64,000 nucleotides of DNA, from positions 2,495,664 through 2,559,663 of the forward strand of contig NW_004454225.1 of assembly GCF_000283155.1 (NCBI RefSeq). Reading direction: 5' to 3'. This stretch comes from Ceratotherium simum simum (lineage: Eukaryota; Chordata; Mammalia; Perissodactyla; Rhinocerotidae). A program made the translations under genes and the position numbers. The notes below the pieces were generated by a model. It ran no database searches and was not told where the DNA came from. It worked only from the letters and a program-made list of their open reading frames with translations. This document shows positions 12,601 to 27,600 of the stretch, piece by piece. Every line of letters starts with the position of its first letter. Position 1 is the stretch's first letter.

Positions 12601-15600
12601 GTACTAAGTACTACTGAACTGTACACTTTAAAATGGCTAATTTTACGTTACGTGAATTATACCTCAATTAAAAATACAAAAACATTTAATTCTCACAACA
12701 ACCCCATGAAGTTAAGTACTATTATTCTCTCCACTTTAAAGATGAGGAAAAAGATACTAAGAGGTTTGCAAGTTTTCTAAAATCACACACTTTGCAAGTG
12801 GCAGAATCAGTATTTGAACACAGGCAGAGCCTGGCTCCAGAGTCCAGATTCTTAACCACTCCTGTAATTAAAACTTTAAAAACTTTTTTGTTGACTAGTC
12901 CGGAAACCCAGCATAGAGCCTGGCATAGCATAACCCCTGAACTTGTTAATGAATGTATGACTGTATGCACCTATAAATAAACTTAATATCCACGAGAAAA
13001 CGTATTCCAAATGCTAAAGGAACATAGCTATTTCTGTACCTTGCTATATTTGTCTCCTTGCCAAGGAAACATACAGATGACTGTTTTCATAAGCATCTGC
13101 TAACCGGAAGGAAAATATTTATTATATATACAAGTCTTACGCCAAGCTATATAAGCACACGATTCTTCAGAATTTGAATTAAATTCCTCTTTTCATCAAT
13201 ACTTACTATTTTTCTTTCTTTAGGACTGTCTGTTCACTTATATAAAATTAGAAGGCACAAAATACCAAGAAGATAACCACAATCTACAATACTGTTGTGC
13301 CAGAGAGGCATAAAAATAAATCCATTATTTTGAGTCCCACGGAATTCTCACCATCTTAGTGGGAGTCCTATGCTGACAACAATTACAATTTAAAAGAATC
13401 CAATTTTCAGAGAAACAACTTTCTTGTACCTCACCAAAAACAAATATTTTTAGTCACAACATTCTACCATCCTCCTCTGGCATTTAACCATTCGGTGCTG
13501 GGAAAACAAATTAATTCCTGTACCACCTTGGCACCTGGAGCTGGAAAAGCCTTTAAAGATCACCTACCAGTGGAGTCCCTTCACCCGAGAACTGAGGAGT
13601 TCGTGCCAGGGTGCTTAAGGTCTACCCAAAGCCAGAGAGGCAGAGGCAGAGTTGGAACCTAGACGTCTCGAACTCCTAGTTCTACTGTTCACTGTTCTAC
13701 CTCAGTTCTCAACCTTTTTTCAAGCAAGACATAAATGACATTAAACTTTTCTCTTCCACTTACAAAAGTGTACACAATACAAACACACACACACACTCAA
13801 ATCTGGGAAAATCAAACAAGAAATCCTTTTTTTTTTTTTTTTTTTTGCTGAGGAAGATTAGCCCTGAGTTAACATCTGTTACCAATCTCTCCCCCAAACC
13901 TTTTTTTTTTTCGCTTGAGGAAGATTAGCCCCGTGCTAACATCTGTTCCTCTCTTTTGTATGTGGGTCACCACCAGAACATGGCTGACAAGTGGTGTAGG
14001 TCCACACCCGGGATCTGAACCCATGAACCTGGGCCACTAAAGCAGAGCGTGCAGATCTTAACCACTACGCCACAGGGCTTGCCCTCAAACAAGAAATTCT
14101 TAACGGTGATTATATGGGGAGAGGGATGGAATTAAAAGGTAGCTTCCATTTCCCTCATTGTGCATCTCTATATAATTATTTTTTTTAACAATAAGCATGT
14201 GTTAGTTTTAATTTTGAAGTGGAGGAAAAGCAAATATCTTTTTAAAAGACATCAAAATACCAGAGAATAAATAGAAAATAATGCTACTCTTCTTAATATT
14301 TGGGGGAAAATATAGTTTAAAAAAATGTTATGGGGGCCAGCCCAGGGGCACAAGTGGTTAAGTGTGCAGGCTCTGCTGCGGTGGCCTGGGGTTCGCCGGT
14401 TCGGATCCCGGGCGTGCACCGACGCACCGCTTGGCAAGCCATGCTGTGGCGGCGTCCCATATAAAGTAGAGGAAGATGGGCATGGATGTTAGTCCAGGGC
14501 CAGTCTTCCTCAGCAAAAAAAAGAGGAGGATTGGCAGACGTTAGCTCAGGGCAGATCTTCCTCACATACACAAAAAAAGTTATGTATGTTAACAGGAATA
14601 GGTTTAATATTTTTAACAAATAAATATCTTAATGATTTCTCAGTTTTAACTTCTAATACAATAAATATTGATAGTTATAACCCTATAAGTAAAAGCTCTT
14701 CAAAGTCTGATAATTTTTAAGAGTATAAAGAAATCCTCAGACTAAACAGTTTGAGAACTACTGTTATAAACATGCCATTAAATATGAAAAACAGGGGCTA
14801 GCCCCATGGTTTAGTGGTTAAGCCCGATGCGCTCTGCTTCAGCAGCCCAGGTTCATGGGTTCGGATCTCAGGCGCTGACCTACACCACTCGTCAAGCCAT
14901 GTTGTGGCAGCAACGCACGTACAAAATAGAGGAACACCAGCATAGATGTTAGTTTAGGGCTAATCTCTCAAGCCAAAAAAAAAAAAGGAAGATCGGCAAC
15001 AGATGTTCGCTCAGAGCAAATCTTCCTCACCAAAAAACAAATACCCAGAAAAATAGTACATTATTAACAAACTTTATTATTATTTAACACATCACTTCTA
15101 ATATTCCTTTCGGCGATGTGTGGGGGATCAGAATTTACTACCCCAAAATGTGTCTCTTTGGCTTGATTATTTTTAAGAACAAAAGACTCAGGAAGAAACT
15201 TTGACTTTCCCCCAACTGCCTAAAAGAATTTAAGACAGAAGGCCTGTTCCAGGAAGGAGCTCTCACCATAGATAACTATAGTATAATATGAACTAGGTGT
15301 GGTAGACAGGGAGGAAACCTAGCAAGGCCCATTTGATCAAAGCCCTCCCCATGTCCCATTGTCTTTGCAAGGTATGGCAAACATCTGTTACCAAACATTT
15401 GCTTTTCCATCTCCCTGTGAATTGCCTTCTTCCTCTTTCAGGTTCCAAACCACTACCCCCAACATCCTCCTTTGTCTTTAGCTAAAGATATTTAAGGTGT
15501 GGCTTTGGACATTTCGGCAAGTTACTTAGTCTTCCTGGGTTTCTCCCACACATACATGTTATTAAACTTTGATTTTCTCCTGTTATTCTGTCTCATGTCA

Positions 15601-18600
15601 ATTTAATTCTTAGACCAGCAAGAATAACCTAGAGGGTAGAGGAATAGTTCTTCCTCCCCTACAGATGTTATCATCCCAGATTGACATAAGCAGTTAAAAA
15701 CATCACATTACCTTTGGGTGGCCACTGTCCTCCCAGGAAACTCTTTAAAAGGCAAAGAACTCTAAGAAGAATGCCTATAATTAACATCTTAGAGGGAACC
15801 ATTTATTAGAGGCTTGTTTTTTTATGACAGGGATACCAGATAGTTGATAAAGAACATCTAATACGATGCTGAAAGGGAAAATAAATGCAAGCCTGGAAGT
15901 GAGCGAACATCTGGAAATTCAAAGGCTATTATTGTCAGAATACAGAGAGCAAAATCAAGAATAGAAGGAAAGCTTCTAGGAGTACGCAGGGGTCAAGTCA
16001 AAGGCTTTTGCTAAGTATATTAAGGACCATTCCAGTGACTGACTGAGACATGTGGAGGGGAAGAAGGGGAACTTCAAGGATGACTTCCAGGTTTCTGGCT
16101 TCAAGAACCAGGCAGACAGTGTTGTTATTAACTGAGATGGTAAACACTGCAGGACGAGCAATTTGGGGGCAAGAAATATTGATTTTGGCTTTGAATTAGC
16201 TGAATTTTAAGTGTCTCAAAGACTTCTACTTGAAGATGTCCAGCAGGTAGCCAGATACTGGTCTGTAGTTCCAAAAATTCTGGGATAGAAACGTAGATTT
16301 GGAAGTCATTGGAATATAGCATATTTCCTCACCTTAAAGACAACAACGATTGTACCATGACTTAACAGATTTTTGTTTATTTGTTAAGAGAAGGTGGGAT
16401 CATTATTTTACCAATAATATGTGATTACATATTGTTTTATTTTCATAATCAAAATTTCATTCTCAACAATTACTGAAAACATACTACATGCCAGGACATT
16501 GTGCTTTTATTTTTTATTTCATTAATTTCTTCTTATCTTTATTACCTTCCTTTTCCTTTCTTTGGGTTTATTTTGATATTCTTATCTAACTTTTTGAGAT
16601 AGATGATTAGCTCATTAATTTTAAGTCTCTCTTCTTTTCCAAACTTGACTCAAAGGCATTTCATTTCTCTCTAGGTATTTTAGCTATATCTGACAAGTTT
16701 TTCTTTTCTTTACAACTCAGTGGTTTTTAATATATTCACAAAGTTGTACAACAATCACCACTATCTAACTCTAGAACATTTTTATCACCCCAAAAGGAAA
16801 CCTGTACCCATTAGCAGTCACTCTCTATCCTCTCCTTCTCCCACACCCTGACAACCACTAATTTATTTTGTCTCTATTATGCCAATTCTGGACATTTCAT
16901 ATAAATGGAATCAAATAATACATGATCTTCTGCAACTTTTTCAAGGCTCATCCATGTTGTAGAACCAGAACTTTATTCTGTATTATGGTTGAAAATATTC
17001 TATTGTATGGATACATTACATTTTCTTTATCCATTCATCAATTGATGGACTTGGGTTGTTTCCAGTTTTTGGCTTTATGAATAATGCTGCTATGAACATT
17101 CGTGTACAAGTTTTTGCATGGATATGTTTTCAATTCTCTAGGAGTGGAATTGCTGGGTCATATGGTAACTCTATGTTTCACATTTGAGGAACTACCTAAC
17201 TGTTTTCCACAGTGGCTGCACAATTTTATATTCCCACCAGCAAAATATGAGGTTTCCAATTTACCCATATCCTTGCAACACTTACCTGTCCTTTTGATTT
17301 AAGCCATTCTAGTAGGTGTGACATGGTATCCCACTGTGGTTTTGATTTGTATTTCCCTGATAACTAATGATGTGAAGCATCTTTTCAAGTATTTATCGGC
17401 TACTTGCATATCTTTGTTGGAGGAATGTCTATTCAAATCCTTTGTCCATTTTTTAATTGGGGTATTTGCTTTCTATTATTAAGTTGTAAGCATTCTTTAT
17501 ATATTCTGGATACTAGACTCTTATCAGATACATGATTTACAGATATGTTCTCCTATGCTGTTGTCTTCACATTTTTTCAAAAAAATTTTTTTCTCTTCAC
17601 TTTCTTTGTTTTTTTTTTGTGAGGAACATCAGCCCTGAGCTAACATCCATGCCAATCCTCCTCTTTTTGCTGAGGAAGACTGGCCCTGAACTAACATCCA
17701 TGCCCATCTTCCTCCACTTTATGTGGGATGCCGCCACAGCATGGCCTGACAAACGATGCATCAGTGCGCGCCCGGGATCCAAACCCGGGCCACCAGCAGC
17801 AGAGAATGCACACTTAACCGCTACGCCACCAGGCCGGCCCCCCTTCACTTTCTTGAGAGTATCTTTGAAGCACAATAAGTTTTTAATTTGGATGAAGTCC
17901 AATTTACGTATATTTTCTTTTATTACTTGTGCTTTTGGTGTCTTATCTATAAGGTCATGAAGACTTATGCCTATGCTTTCATCTAAGAGTTTTGTAGTTT
18001 TAGCTCTTACATTTAGGTCTGCGGTTCATTTTGAGTTAATTTTTGTGTATGGTGTGAAGCAGGGGTTCAGCTTCATTATTTTGCTTGTAGACATCCAGTT
18101 GTCCCTGCACCATTTACTGAAGAGACTATTCTTTCCCCATTGATGTGTCTTGGCATCCTTGACAAAAATCAACTGAACACAAATTTGAAGGTTAATTTTT
18201 TGGACTCTCAATTCTATTCCATTGATCTCTCTATCCTTATGCCAGAACCACACTCTCTTGATTACTGTAGCTCTGTACTAAGTTTTGAAATTGGGAAGTA
18301 TAAATCCTCAACTTTGTTCTTCTTTTTCAAAATTGTTTTGGCTAGTATAGATCCTTCACGTTTTCAATTGAATTTTAGGATCAGCTTAATAATTACTGCA
18401 AAAAATAAAACTGGAATTGTGATAGAGATTGCACTGAATCTGTAGATCCTTTCAGCGAGTACTGCCATCTTAACAATATTGTCTTCCAGTCCATGAACAC
18501 GGGATGTCTTTCCACTTATTCAGGTCTTAATTTTTTTCAATGATGACTTGTAGTTTTCAGTGTACCTACAAGTTTTAATATGCACTATCTGTGCTATCAC

Positions 18601-21600
18601 TTAGTTCTAAATATCTTCTTATTTCTATTATGATTTCTTCTTTAACCCACAGATCACTTAGAAATGAGTTTGATTTCCAAACATATATATTTTTTTTAAA
18701 GTTAGCCTTTTTGTTATTGGTTACTAGCTGTATTGCACTGTATTTCAAGAATTCATTCTGTACCATTTCAAAACTTTCAAAATTTAAGTTTTGCTTTACA
18801 GCTCAGTAAATGGTCAGTTTTGATAACTTTTCCATGTTTGGCTTGAAAAGAATGTGTATTTTGCAGTCCTTGGGTACAATGTTCTATGTACGCCTATTAG
18901 GTCAAGTTTGTTAAATATATTATTCAATCCTTTACATTTTTGTTGTCTCCGTCCCCTCCACTTACTTGTTCTATCAATTACTGAGAGATGTATTAAAATC
19001 TTCCACTTTGATGATGGATTGGTGTATTTCTTTTTAAAGTATTAATTTTTTGCTTTAAACATTTTGTTTGTTTGTTTGTTTTTAATAATTTTATTTATTT
19101 ATTTTTCCCCCAAAGCCCCAGTAGATAGTTGTATGTCATAGTTGCACATCCTTCTAGTTGCTGTATGTGGGACGCAGCCTCAGCATGGCTGGAGAAGCAG
19201 TGCGTCGGTGCGCGCCCGGGATCCGAACCCGGGCTGCCAGTAGCAGAGCGCGCGCACTTAACCGCTAAGCCACAGGGCCGGCCCTAAACATTTTGAAACG
19301 ATGTTATTAGATGAACACAAACTTAAAATCGCTTTATTTTCTTGACATACTGAGTGTTTTTTTCTCTATGATGCCATCCTCTTGATCTCTAGTAATGACA
19401 TTACTATAAAGTCTATTTTGTCTGATGTTAATAGTTTTATCAGTTTTCTTTTGGTTAGTATTTGTCTGGTATGTCTTTTCTCACATTTTTACTTTCAAAC
19501 TTTCTGTATCCTTTTCTTTTAGGCATATCTTTTACAAATAGCATTTTCCTCTTTTTAAAACCAATCTAGTGCATTCTCTTTTAACTGAAGCATTTAGTTC
19601 ATTAACATTTATTTGGACTTACAGCTGCCATCTTATTTTGTGCTGTCATACATGCTCTATGTTGCTTTTTCTGCCCTTTTCTGCTTTCTTATCTGACTAG
19701 AATTTTTTTCTAATTAACTTTTTACCTCTGGAAGTTATATGTATAGTTTCCATTCTTTTACAAGCTATCTAGTAATTACAACATACATTCCTGACTTACC
19801 AATTCTAAAAATATTCAGTATGTTTATCCTTCTCCCAAACAATATAAATTTAATTCCATTCACTCCCACCCACCTTCATGCTACTGTTATTTTGTATTTT
19901 AATTCTAATTTCTCTTATTTCTTTTTAATGTCCACAAAACACTGGGTTAATTTGTTTTATTATTTGATAGTTAATGTTTGTTTAGATTTAGCCACATGCA
20001 ATATTTACCCCTTTCTCTATTCTTCCTTCCTTCCATCTGGGATCATTTACGTTCTGCACAAAGAACATCCTTCAAAATTTCTTCTAGTGAGGATCTTGCT
20101 AGTGGCAAGCTGTTTTTGATGATCTGAAAATGTCTCTACTTCACCTATCAAGATTTTCATTGGATGTGGCATTCTAGGTAGAAAGTTTATTTTCTCTCAG
20201 CAAAATGAAGAAAACATTCCACTGTTTTCTGACTACAGTCATTGCAAATGAGAATCAGGGGTCAGTTATCTTTTAGCACACTAATTCTATCTTCAGTGCC
20301 TAATATGTTGATAAACCTGTGCTTAAATTTGAACCCATCACTCAGCTTCAACAATTATCAATTCACAGCCATGCATTAAATTTTTTAGTTTAAAATTTTT
20401 ATTTCGTCAAAGCAAAGCACGCACATAGTTTAAAAGTCATGTAATATAAGTGACAAAATATAGTAGTTCCTGCCCACTCTCCATTTTACTGAATCTTCCT
20501 CCCCAGAGGCAATTATTTTAAGTTCTTCTAGCTGTTTCTTTTGGAATTTACACATCTCCATGTAATTAAAAAATATCCTGCTATCTTTTGATTCATCAAT
20601 TTTAGACATTATTTACCTTCTATTACAGAGGGTGAGAATTTAGCTCTGTTATATTTTCCTGTTTCTTCTCTCATCCGTCTAAGAGTTATAATTTTTGCTT
20701 AAATTAATATTCAGTGTTCCTATGACTATCATGCATCAATTTTTAAATTTTAGTTATTTTACTTCTCATTTCTAGATATTCTATTTGGTTAACTTTCAAA
20801 TCTGCTGGGCCAATCTTAGTTTCTTGTTCCTTGCACGTATTTTCTAGCCTTTCTTTTATTTTCTTATACATACTAAATAGTTTTTTTAGACTGTGACTGA
20901 AAATTCCACTTTCTGATTGTTACTGCTGTCTACTGTTCTTATTCACAATGTCTTGTTTCTGTGAGTTTAGTTAGTTTGGATTGAGCTGTTCATTTCCCTT
21001 AGAATTTTACTTTTGGGCATTCTTCAAACCTCATAAAGATAAGTACCCCTGGAAATGATTTCTGTCAGACACTATGGGACCCCACCAACTTGGAATCACT
21101 CTAAATTAAATTATTGGCTTTAGGTTTTCAAATCATGCAAGTAGTGAGAATTCTGGCTACAACCTAAGAGAGGGCTTATGGCTTCAGAGTCTCAGTGGTG
21201 ATTTCCCCACACAGATCAGTGCCAAGGTTGGACATAGCCGATTTTCCTGGGGAGGAATAAGATTATCTCTCATTCCCCTTTATAGTACATTCCTCTGGGA
21301 TTCCAGGTTTATTGGGTGATCCCCTACTGAACCTCTCATCTCGGACAGACTGGGGTCTTTCTCTTCTTTCCCGTATCTCTGGAAGCTACAAGTCTAAAGC
21401 TCATGTTTACCTGGTTAAGCAATTCCTGCAGGGCAAGACTGCTCTCCTTGCCTCTGGGTCCTGCCTTCATTCATTCTCTATTCTGAGATTTCGTTTACCT
21501 TCTTGTCACCTTATTAATGCTTTTAAGAAGCTGTTATTTTAAAAAATATTTTATACAGTTTTTTTATTATAAACGGAAGTTTTCGGGAGAAGGTTTGGTT

Positions 21601-24600
21601 AGCTCCTTAGTTAGAAACAGAAATACCATTTTAAGTATTTTACAACAGACTGTTGCTAGTCTTAGCAAATAAATATTTTAAAATCTTTATGTGTGTGTTT
21701 ATTCCTTTGCTATTTTATTCTATTTTGTTCTTATTTCATGATAAAATTGTATAAGTGGAGGTTGGTAACATATTCACATTTTGAATCTATTACCCCATAG
21801 CATCTAAAACCACTCTTCTACGTTTCCTGGATATTTAATGAGTGAACTAAGAAAGTATTCCTAACTTAATCCCCCTGCATCCAAAAAATTTATAAAATTT
21901 AGTAGACTAACAAAAGAAAATCAAAACAAACATAAAATAGCTACCATTTTACACTGGACATGAAAATTAGGAAAATGACAAAATCTGTGAGGAAAAAAAC
22001 CAGAAATCTGAAGTTAGGCCCTTTGCACAGGTATTTAATCAAAAGACACACCAAAAGCCTTTGTGTGGGGGCCATCTAAGAAACCTCAAGAGCTTTCAAC
22101 CTGACAGACCAGAACACAAATACAAACACTGCTTTAGCAAAGTACATCTGATTTAAAATAGTAAAGCCTTGAATCAGTTTGAGTGGTGGCTAGAAAAACA
22201 GAAGGGATATCTGCCAGAACAACTTTAAAAGGGAGAATCCATAGGATTTGCTGATTTATTGGATATAGAGTGCAAGAGAGAAGGGAGAGTCACAGGAATG
22301 AAGATACCATTGACAGAAATAGGAAAGTCAAAAGACTGACTTAGTTTTAAGAAATTACTAGTTCAATCTTGGACATAGTGAATTTCAGATGACGATGACG
22401 TATTAACTACTCTCTCATCTGGGTTCTAATGCTATGTATCCTGTGTACAAAATTCTATTACACAGCAATCACTGTACTGTATTTAGTTGTTAACGAGTTT
22501 GTCTTCCTTATGAGATTATAGATACCTCAAGGGCAGGAACCTAACAATTAATTAATTAATGACTAAATAGGAAAAAAAAAATCTTTAGGCAGTTGGCAAT
22601 ACCAGACTGTAGCCCATAAGACAGATAACACCTAGAGATAAAAATGGAAAGCAAAGTCACACAAATCATTTTCAGCCTAAGTTCCTGGGCGCTTTTGGCT
22701 CTCTCTGTTGTGAACAATCCCATAGTCAGCACCTGGATTCATTAATAATGTATCAGCATCTACATTTCAGGTTATATATCCAAAACATGGATGGTTTATT
22801 CATTTTCTGGACTATGTCTCCCCTGTAAAAGGTCAATATAACATCCAAGTCTACTTTTTAATTTGGCCAACACAAACGTACATGGAGTTGAGCTGAAGTA
22901 CTTAACACCAAGGACTTAGTCAGAATGAGACAGCTGGGTAAACCTGGTCAAGACTTGGTCCCCCAAGCATGTACAGTCTAATGGGAATAACAGACAGGGA
23001 CATACATAAACACAGAAGCAGGTGTCATGCTTTTTAAGTACAAACAATGATGCTTGGTTGGCCAACCAATCAAGTCACCAAATGACCATTTCCAAAATGC
23101 TAATTCACCCTCAAAGGACAAAAAATAGTCAAGAAAAAAAAAAAATGCAATGCCATTTCCAAAGTCAATTTCCAGAGAGGAGTCCAGAAATGGTGGCTGA
23201 GTCACAGCAGCATCACTGAAATCAGTGTACAGCATCTCCTGATGGAGAACATGGCATTGTTGACAGAAGGATTATTTTAAAAAGAAAGAAAAACAACTAA
23301 AATAAATTTTTAGTGGTAGACCTTAAGCTAATGAAATTCCCAAGATTAAAAGCCACTTACTCTGGCTTTCATATTCAAAAACATGTTATTCACCTAATCA
23401 GAGTTAATGTAAGTCTTTCCCCTGATATAACAATCAAGCTAACTCTCACACCTATACACAGACAGATATACAAGTTAAACAAAAGGTCTAAGGATAACAC
23501 ACCTGGCTGTCTAATGGAAAAAGCATAGACTTTGGAATAAAAACAAATCAATGTTCAGGTCCCAGCTATAATACATACTGTATAATAAGTAACTTCAAAT
23601 TTCCATGCCTCAACTCCCTCATTTGTAATTTTGGGACCAATACCTAACTGTCGAGGTTGCTGTGATATGTGAGAATTAACTTATGGAAAGCACCTGGGAT
23701 TGTACCAGGCACACAGCTGGCATTCAACAAATGTTGCTTCCCATATATGCTTTTTATAGAATCTTTTAGCACTAGGACTCAACTTTTTTTTTTGCTGAGG
23801 AAGATTAGCCCTGAGCTAACATCTGTTGCCAATCTTCCTCTATTTTGTATGTGAGCCACCACCACAGCATGGCTGACGAATGGTGTAAGTTTGCACCTGG
23901 GATCTGAACCCGCGAACCTGGGCTGCCGAAGCGGAGCACACTGAACTTAACCACTAAGCCACCAGGGCTGGCCCTAGGACTCAGTATTAATCAGGGCTAA
24001 ATTAGTAGGCTTACTTAAGTTCCTTCTGAAAGAGTAAACTATTATTTGGTAAAAAATAAAGAATAACTGCTCTTTCAGAAGGGTCAATGGTGTAAAATAC
24101 TACAAAGAAGTTGAATCAAATAAGAATGGTAAAAGAGCCAGTAGACTAAGCCATTAGGAAGTCAATGATGGCCTCTGGAGGAGCAGTTCCAGTGGTCAGA
24201 GTAGGATGAGGAGAGGTAGCAAGTATAGAACATTCTTTAAATAAACTTAGCATAAAGGGAAGGAGAAGCAGCAGCAGCTAAGAAGGCAGAGTCTCCAGAC
24301 CAGATTGGTATGGTTTTATGACAGAACAGGGCTGAACATGTTTGAGGGCTGAAGGGAGGAAGATTAAAGTTATAGGAAAGAGGTGAAAATTAATGGAGCA
24401 AAGTTCCAAAAGATAACTGGGAGTGAGGTGAGGGGAGAGGATCAAGATCAAAGGTAGCAGAGACTGGATACAACTCAGTTTCTCCTGAGATCAGGAGAAT
24501 GTAGGAAATATGGGTACAATTGCAGTTGATTCTGTAATTAGAAAAAAATGGAGAAGTGAGAAAGCACATGCCAAGTAGTCTCTACTTCATCTAGAGAGTA

Positions 24601-27600
24601 AAAGGTGAGATTATCTGCTACAGGTGAATGGGTAGGGTTGCCCATATAAGGAGAGAGAAAATTTCAATTCCATTGAATTTCTAACACTGGATACAAAAAC
24701 TGCATTTGCAAGAATATATGTGAAAAAGAAACGAATAATTATGGCCTTACTACCAGGCATTCCAGGTATTACTTATTCCAGGCATTGTGCTAGGTGCTCC
24801 ATAAGTGTTACCACCTTTACTTCTCAGGAGAACTCAATAGGTGGAGTGTTATTGTCCTCGTTTTATAGCTCAGAAAATACAGGTTCCTAAAGAAAATATA
24901 AATGACCCAAGATGACACGGATAGTTAAGTTTTACTCCAAAACCTTTTTTCAGCTATTATACCATATTTGTTTCTTAAAAAAATTAAGAGGGGCCGGCCC
25001 GGTGGCGCAAGCGGTTGGGTGCGCGCACTCCGCTGCGGCGGCCCGGGGTTCGCTGGTTCGGATCCCGGGCGCGCACCGACGCACTGCTTTGGCAAGCCAT
25101 GCTGTGGCGGCGTCCCATATAAAGTGGAGGAGGATGGGCACGGATGTTAGCCCAGGGCCGTCTTCCTCGGCAAAAAAAGAGGAGGATTGGCGGATGTTAG
25201 CACAGGGCTGATCTCCTCACAAAAAAAAAAAAAAAAAAAAAAAATTAAGACACAGGGGCCGGCCCGGTGGCGTAGCAGTTAAGTTTGCACGTTCCGCTTC
25301 AGCAGCGCAGGGTTCGCTGGTTCGATCCTGGGCTCTGACCTGCTCACTGCTCATCAAGCCACGCTGAGGCAGTGTCCCACATAGAAGAACTAGAAGGATC
25401 TACAACTAGGATATACAACTATGTACTGGGGCTTTGGGGATAAAAAAGAAAAAGAGGAAGATTGGCAACAGATGTTAGCTCAGGGACAATCCTCCTCCTC
25501 CTCCTCAAAAAAAAATTAAGTTATAGACTATTGAATATATGACAATACAATTTCCTTTAATCTTTTTCTGACACAGGCATAAAGAAGCAAAATCAAGTTA
25601 GAAAAATAATTTCAATAAACTCTGCATAAACCTTTTAAGATTAAGAGAACTGAACTAAAACGACCCTGATGGCTAAAAAATTCATTAAGGAAGGGTGAAG
25701 GATGAACAGGCAGGGCACAGAGGATTTTTAGAGCAGTGAAAATACTCTATACAATACTGGTGGATACATGTCATTATACATTTGTCCAAACCCATAGAAT
25801 GTACATCACCAAGAGTGAATCCTAACATAAACTATGGACTTTGGGTGATTATGTGTCAATGTAGGTTCATCAGTGGTAATAAATGTACCACTCTGGTGGG
25901 GGATGCTGATAACGGGGGAGGCTATGCATGTGTGGGGGCACGGGGTATATGGGAAATCTCTGTACTTTCTGATTAATTTTGCTGTGAACCTAAAACTGCT
26001 CTAAAAAAATTAAGCCTTAAAAAGAAAAGTTTAGGGGCCAGCCCAGTGGCATAGAGGTTAAGTTCGTGCGCTCCGCTTAGGTGGCCCGGGGCTTGCAGGT
26101 TCAGATCCTGGGCACAGACCTTTGCACCACTTATCAAGCCATGCTGTGGCAGGCGTCCCACATATAAAGTAGAGGAAGATGGGCACGGATGTTACCTCAG
26201 GGCTAATCTTCCTCACCAAAAAAAAAAAAAAAATTAAGAAATCAAGATATATTTTGGTGGGTAATGAGTACTACTATTTTCCTCATTTTATAGATGAAGA
26301 AACTGAGGCAAAGAGAGGTTGAGAGACATGCCCAAAGTCACCCAGATGATAAGTGGCACAGCTGGGATTTGAACTCAGGCAGTCTGGTTTCAGAGTCCAT
26401 ACTTTCATCCACTTGTTATATCGCCTACCTATCAAAGTTGTTAACAGATGTGAGAAAGGGTTGAGAAGTTAGGGAATTCTAAGTACTATTATTATTAAAT
26501 CTAACATTAAATTAACTAACTTAAGTCAGGATGCACAAAAAATTGGAAAACACAGTCATGGACAAAATGATTAATAGCTTCCATTTACTGGGCCCCTATT
26601 ACGTCTCAGACAGTATAAAAACTGCTTTACTTATGTTATTTTATTAATATTCACAAAACCCTGTGAGGTTATTGACATTTTACAAATGAGAATCAGAGTT
26701 AACTAAACTGAATCTGAAAATACAAGTTTTCATTTCTAACCTATCACTCATTTTTTAATCCCTAATGAGTGACATTAAGGAAGTCACTTAACCAAGCAAT
26801 CCCAGAGTTTCTTCATAACGGGGTTGTGGGAGGCCACATTAACATTTACATCTCCCTAAATGTTTCCCATAGTGAAAAGTTAGAAACAATGTAAATGTCC
26901 ATAAATAAATTATGGAATACTCTTATGATAGAGTACTTTATACAAAAAATACAATGGTTTTTGAAGTCTTTTTAATGACATGATATAGTGCATATCTGAT
27001 GTTTTGAGCCACACAGCATCATTCCCTTTTTCTAAGGGCGGACTGATTTTCTTTACCTCTTCTCACTGCGTACAATCTTGGTAGGGTGGTAAATCCATGT
27101 ACCTACCCTTCACTACAACAGCTGAAGAGCCCCTGAAGGCTCCTTCTGCCAGATCTTTCCTTTCCCCATCTGTTACAGTCAAGAGGTGGGCCCATAACCT
27201 TGAGCATGGCTAGTAGGAACTCTCCCAAGACTCTGAATCCTGAGCAGAATGCTGTAAGGACAGAATCCACTGATTCCAGAGGTGGTGCCAAACAGACACT
27301 CTCCGGTGACTGCTTCAGAAATCTTTCTGGAGCCGCTTGGTTCCTTCCTACTCCAAGTTTTCAGCCTCCCCACTGATCCTGGGAGCTCCCAAAGAGCCTG
27401 CCAGTAAAATTCCTTTTTGTCAAATCACCCAAAGTCCGCTTGCAACCAGAGAAGCCTAACTGATAACACACGGGGAAATGCTTTATATTCTGAAACAAAC
27501 GAATACGCCAAAAAACACAAAAAACCCAGGATATGAAACTCTATGATACCAGTTATATAAACAAAAAAACCTATTTATAAATGCTTATTTGTATATAAAC

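Larger units (their letters stand above)
16700..21050 (-). mobile_element. Long antisense L1 region, at least two elements
   Basis: From left to right the plus strand shows L1 3' UTR (16700-17590), ORF2 in reverse (CCATTGATCTCTCTATCCTTATG and AACAATATTGTCTTCCAGTCCATGAAC region, 18210-18520) and more 5' ORF2 (18600-20230). A second L1 3' end is inserted about 20280-20640. SINEs 13 and 14 interrupt it. Many stops; no intact ORF. Confidence 0.75.

Noticed and set aside
17532..17960. 142-codon plus-strand open frame
   Set aside because: It runs through an antisense ERE SINE and L1 sequence; the protein text is the recurrent SINE translation seen at many other SINEs in this window.
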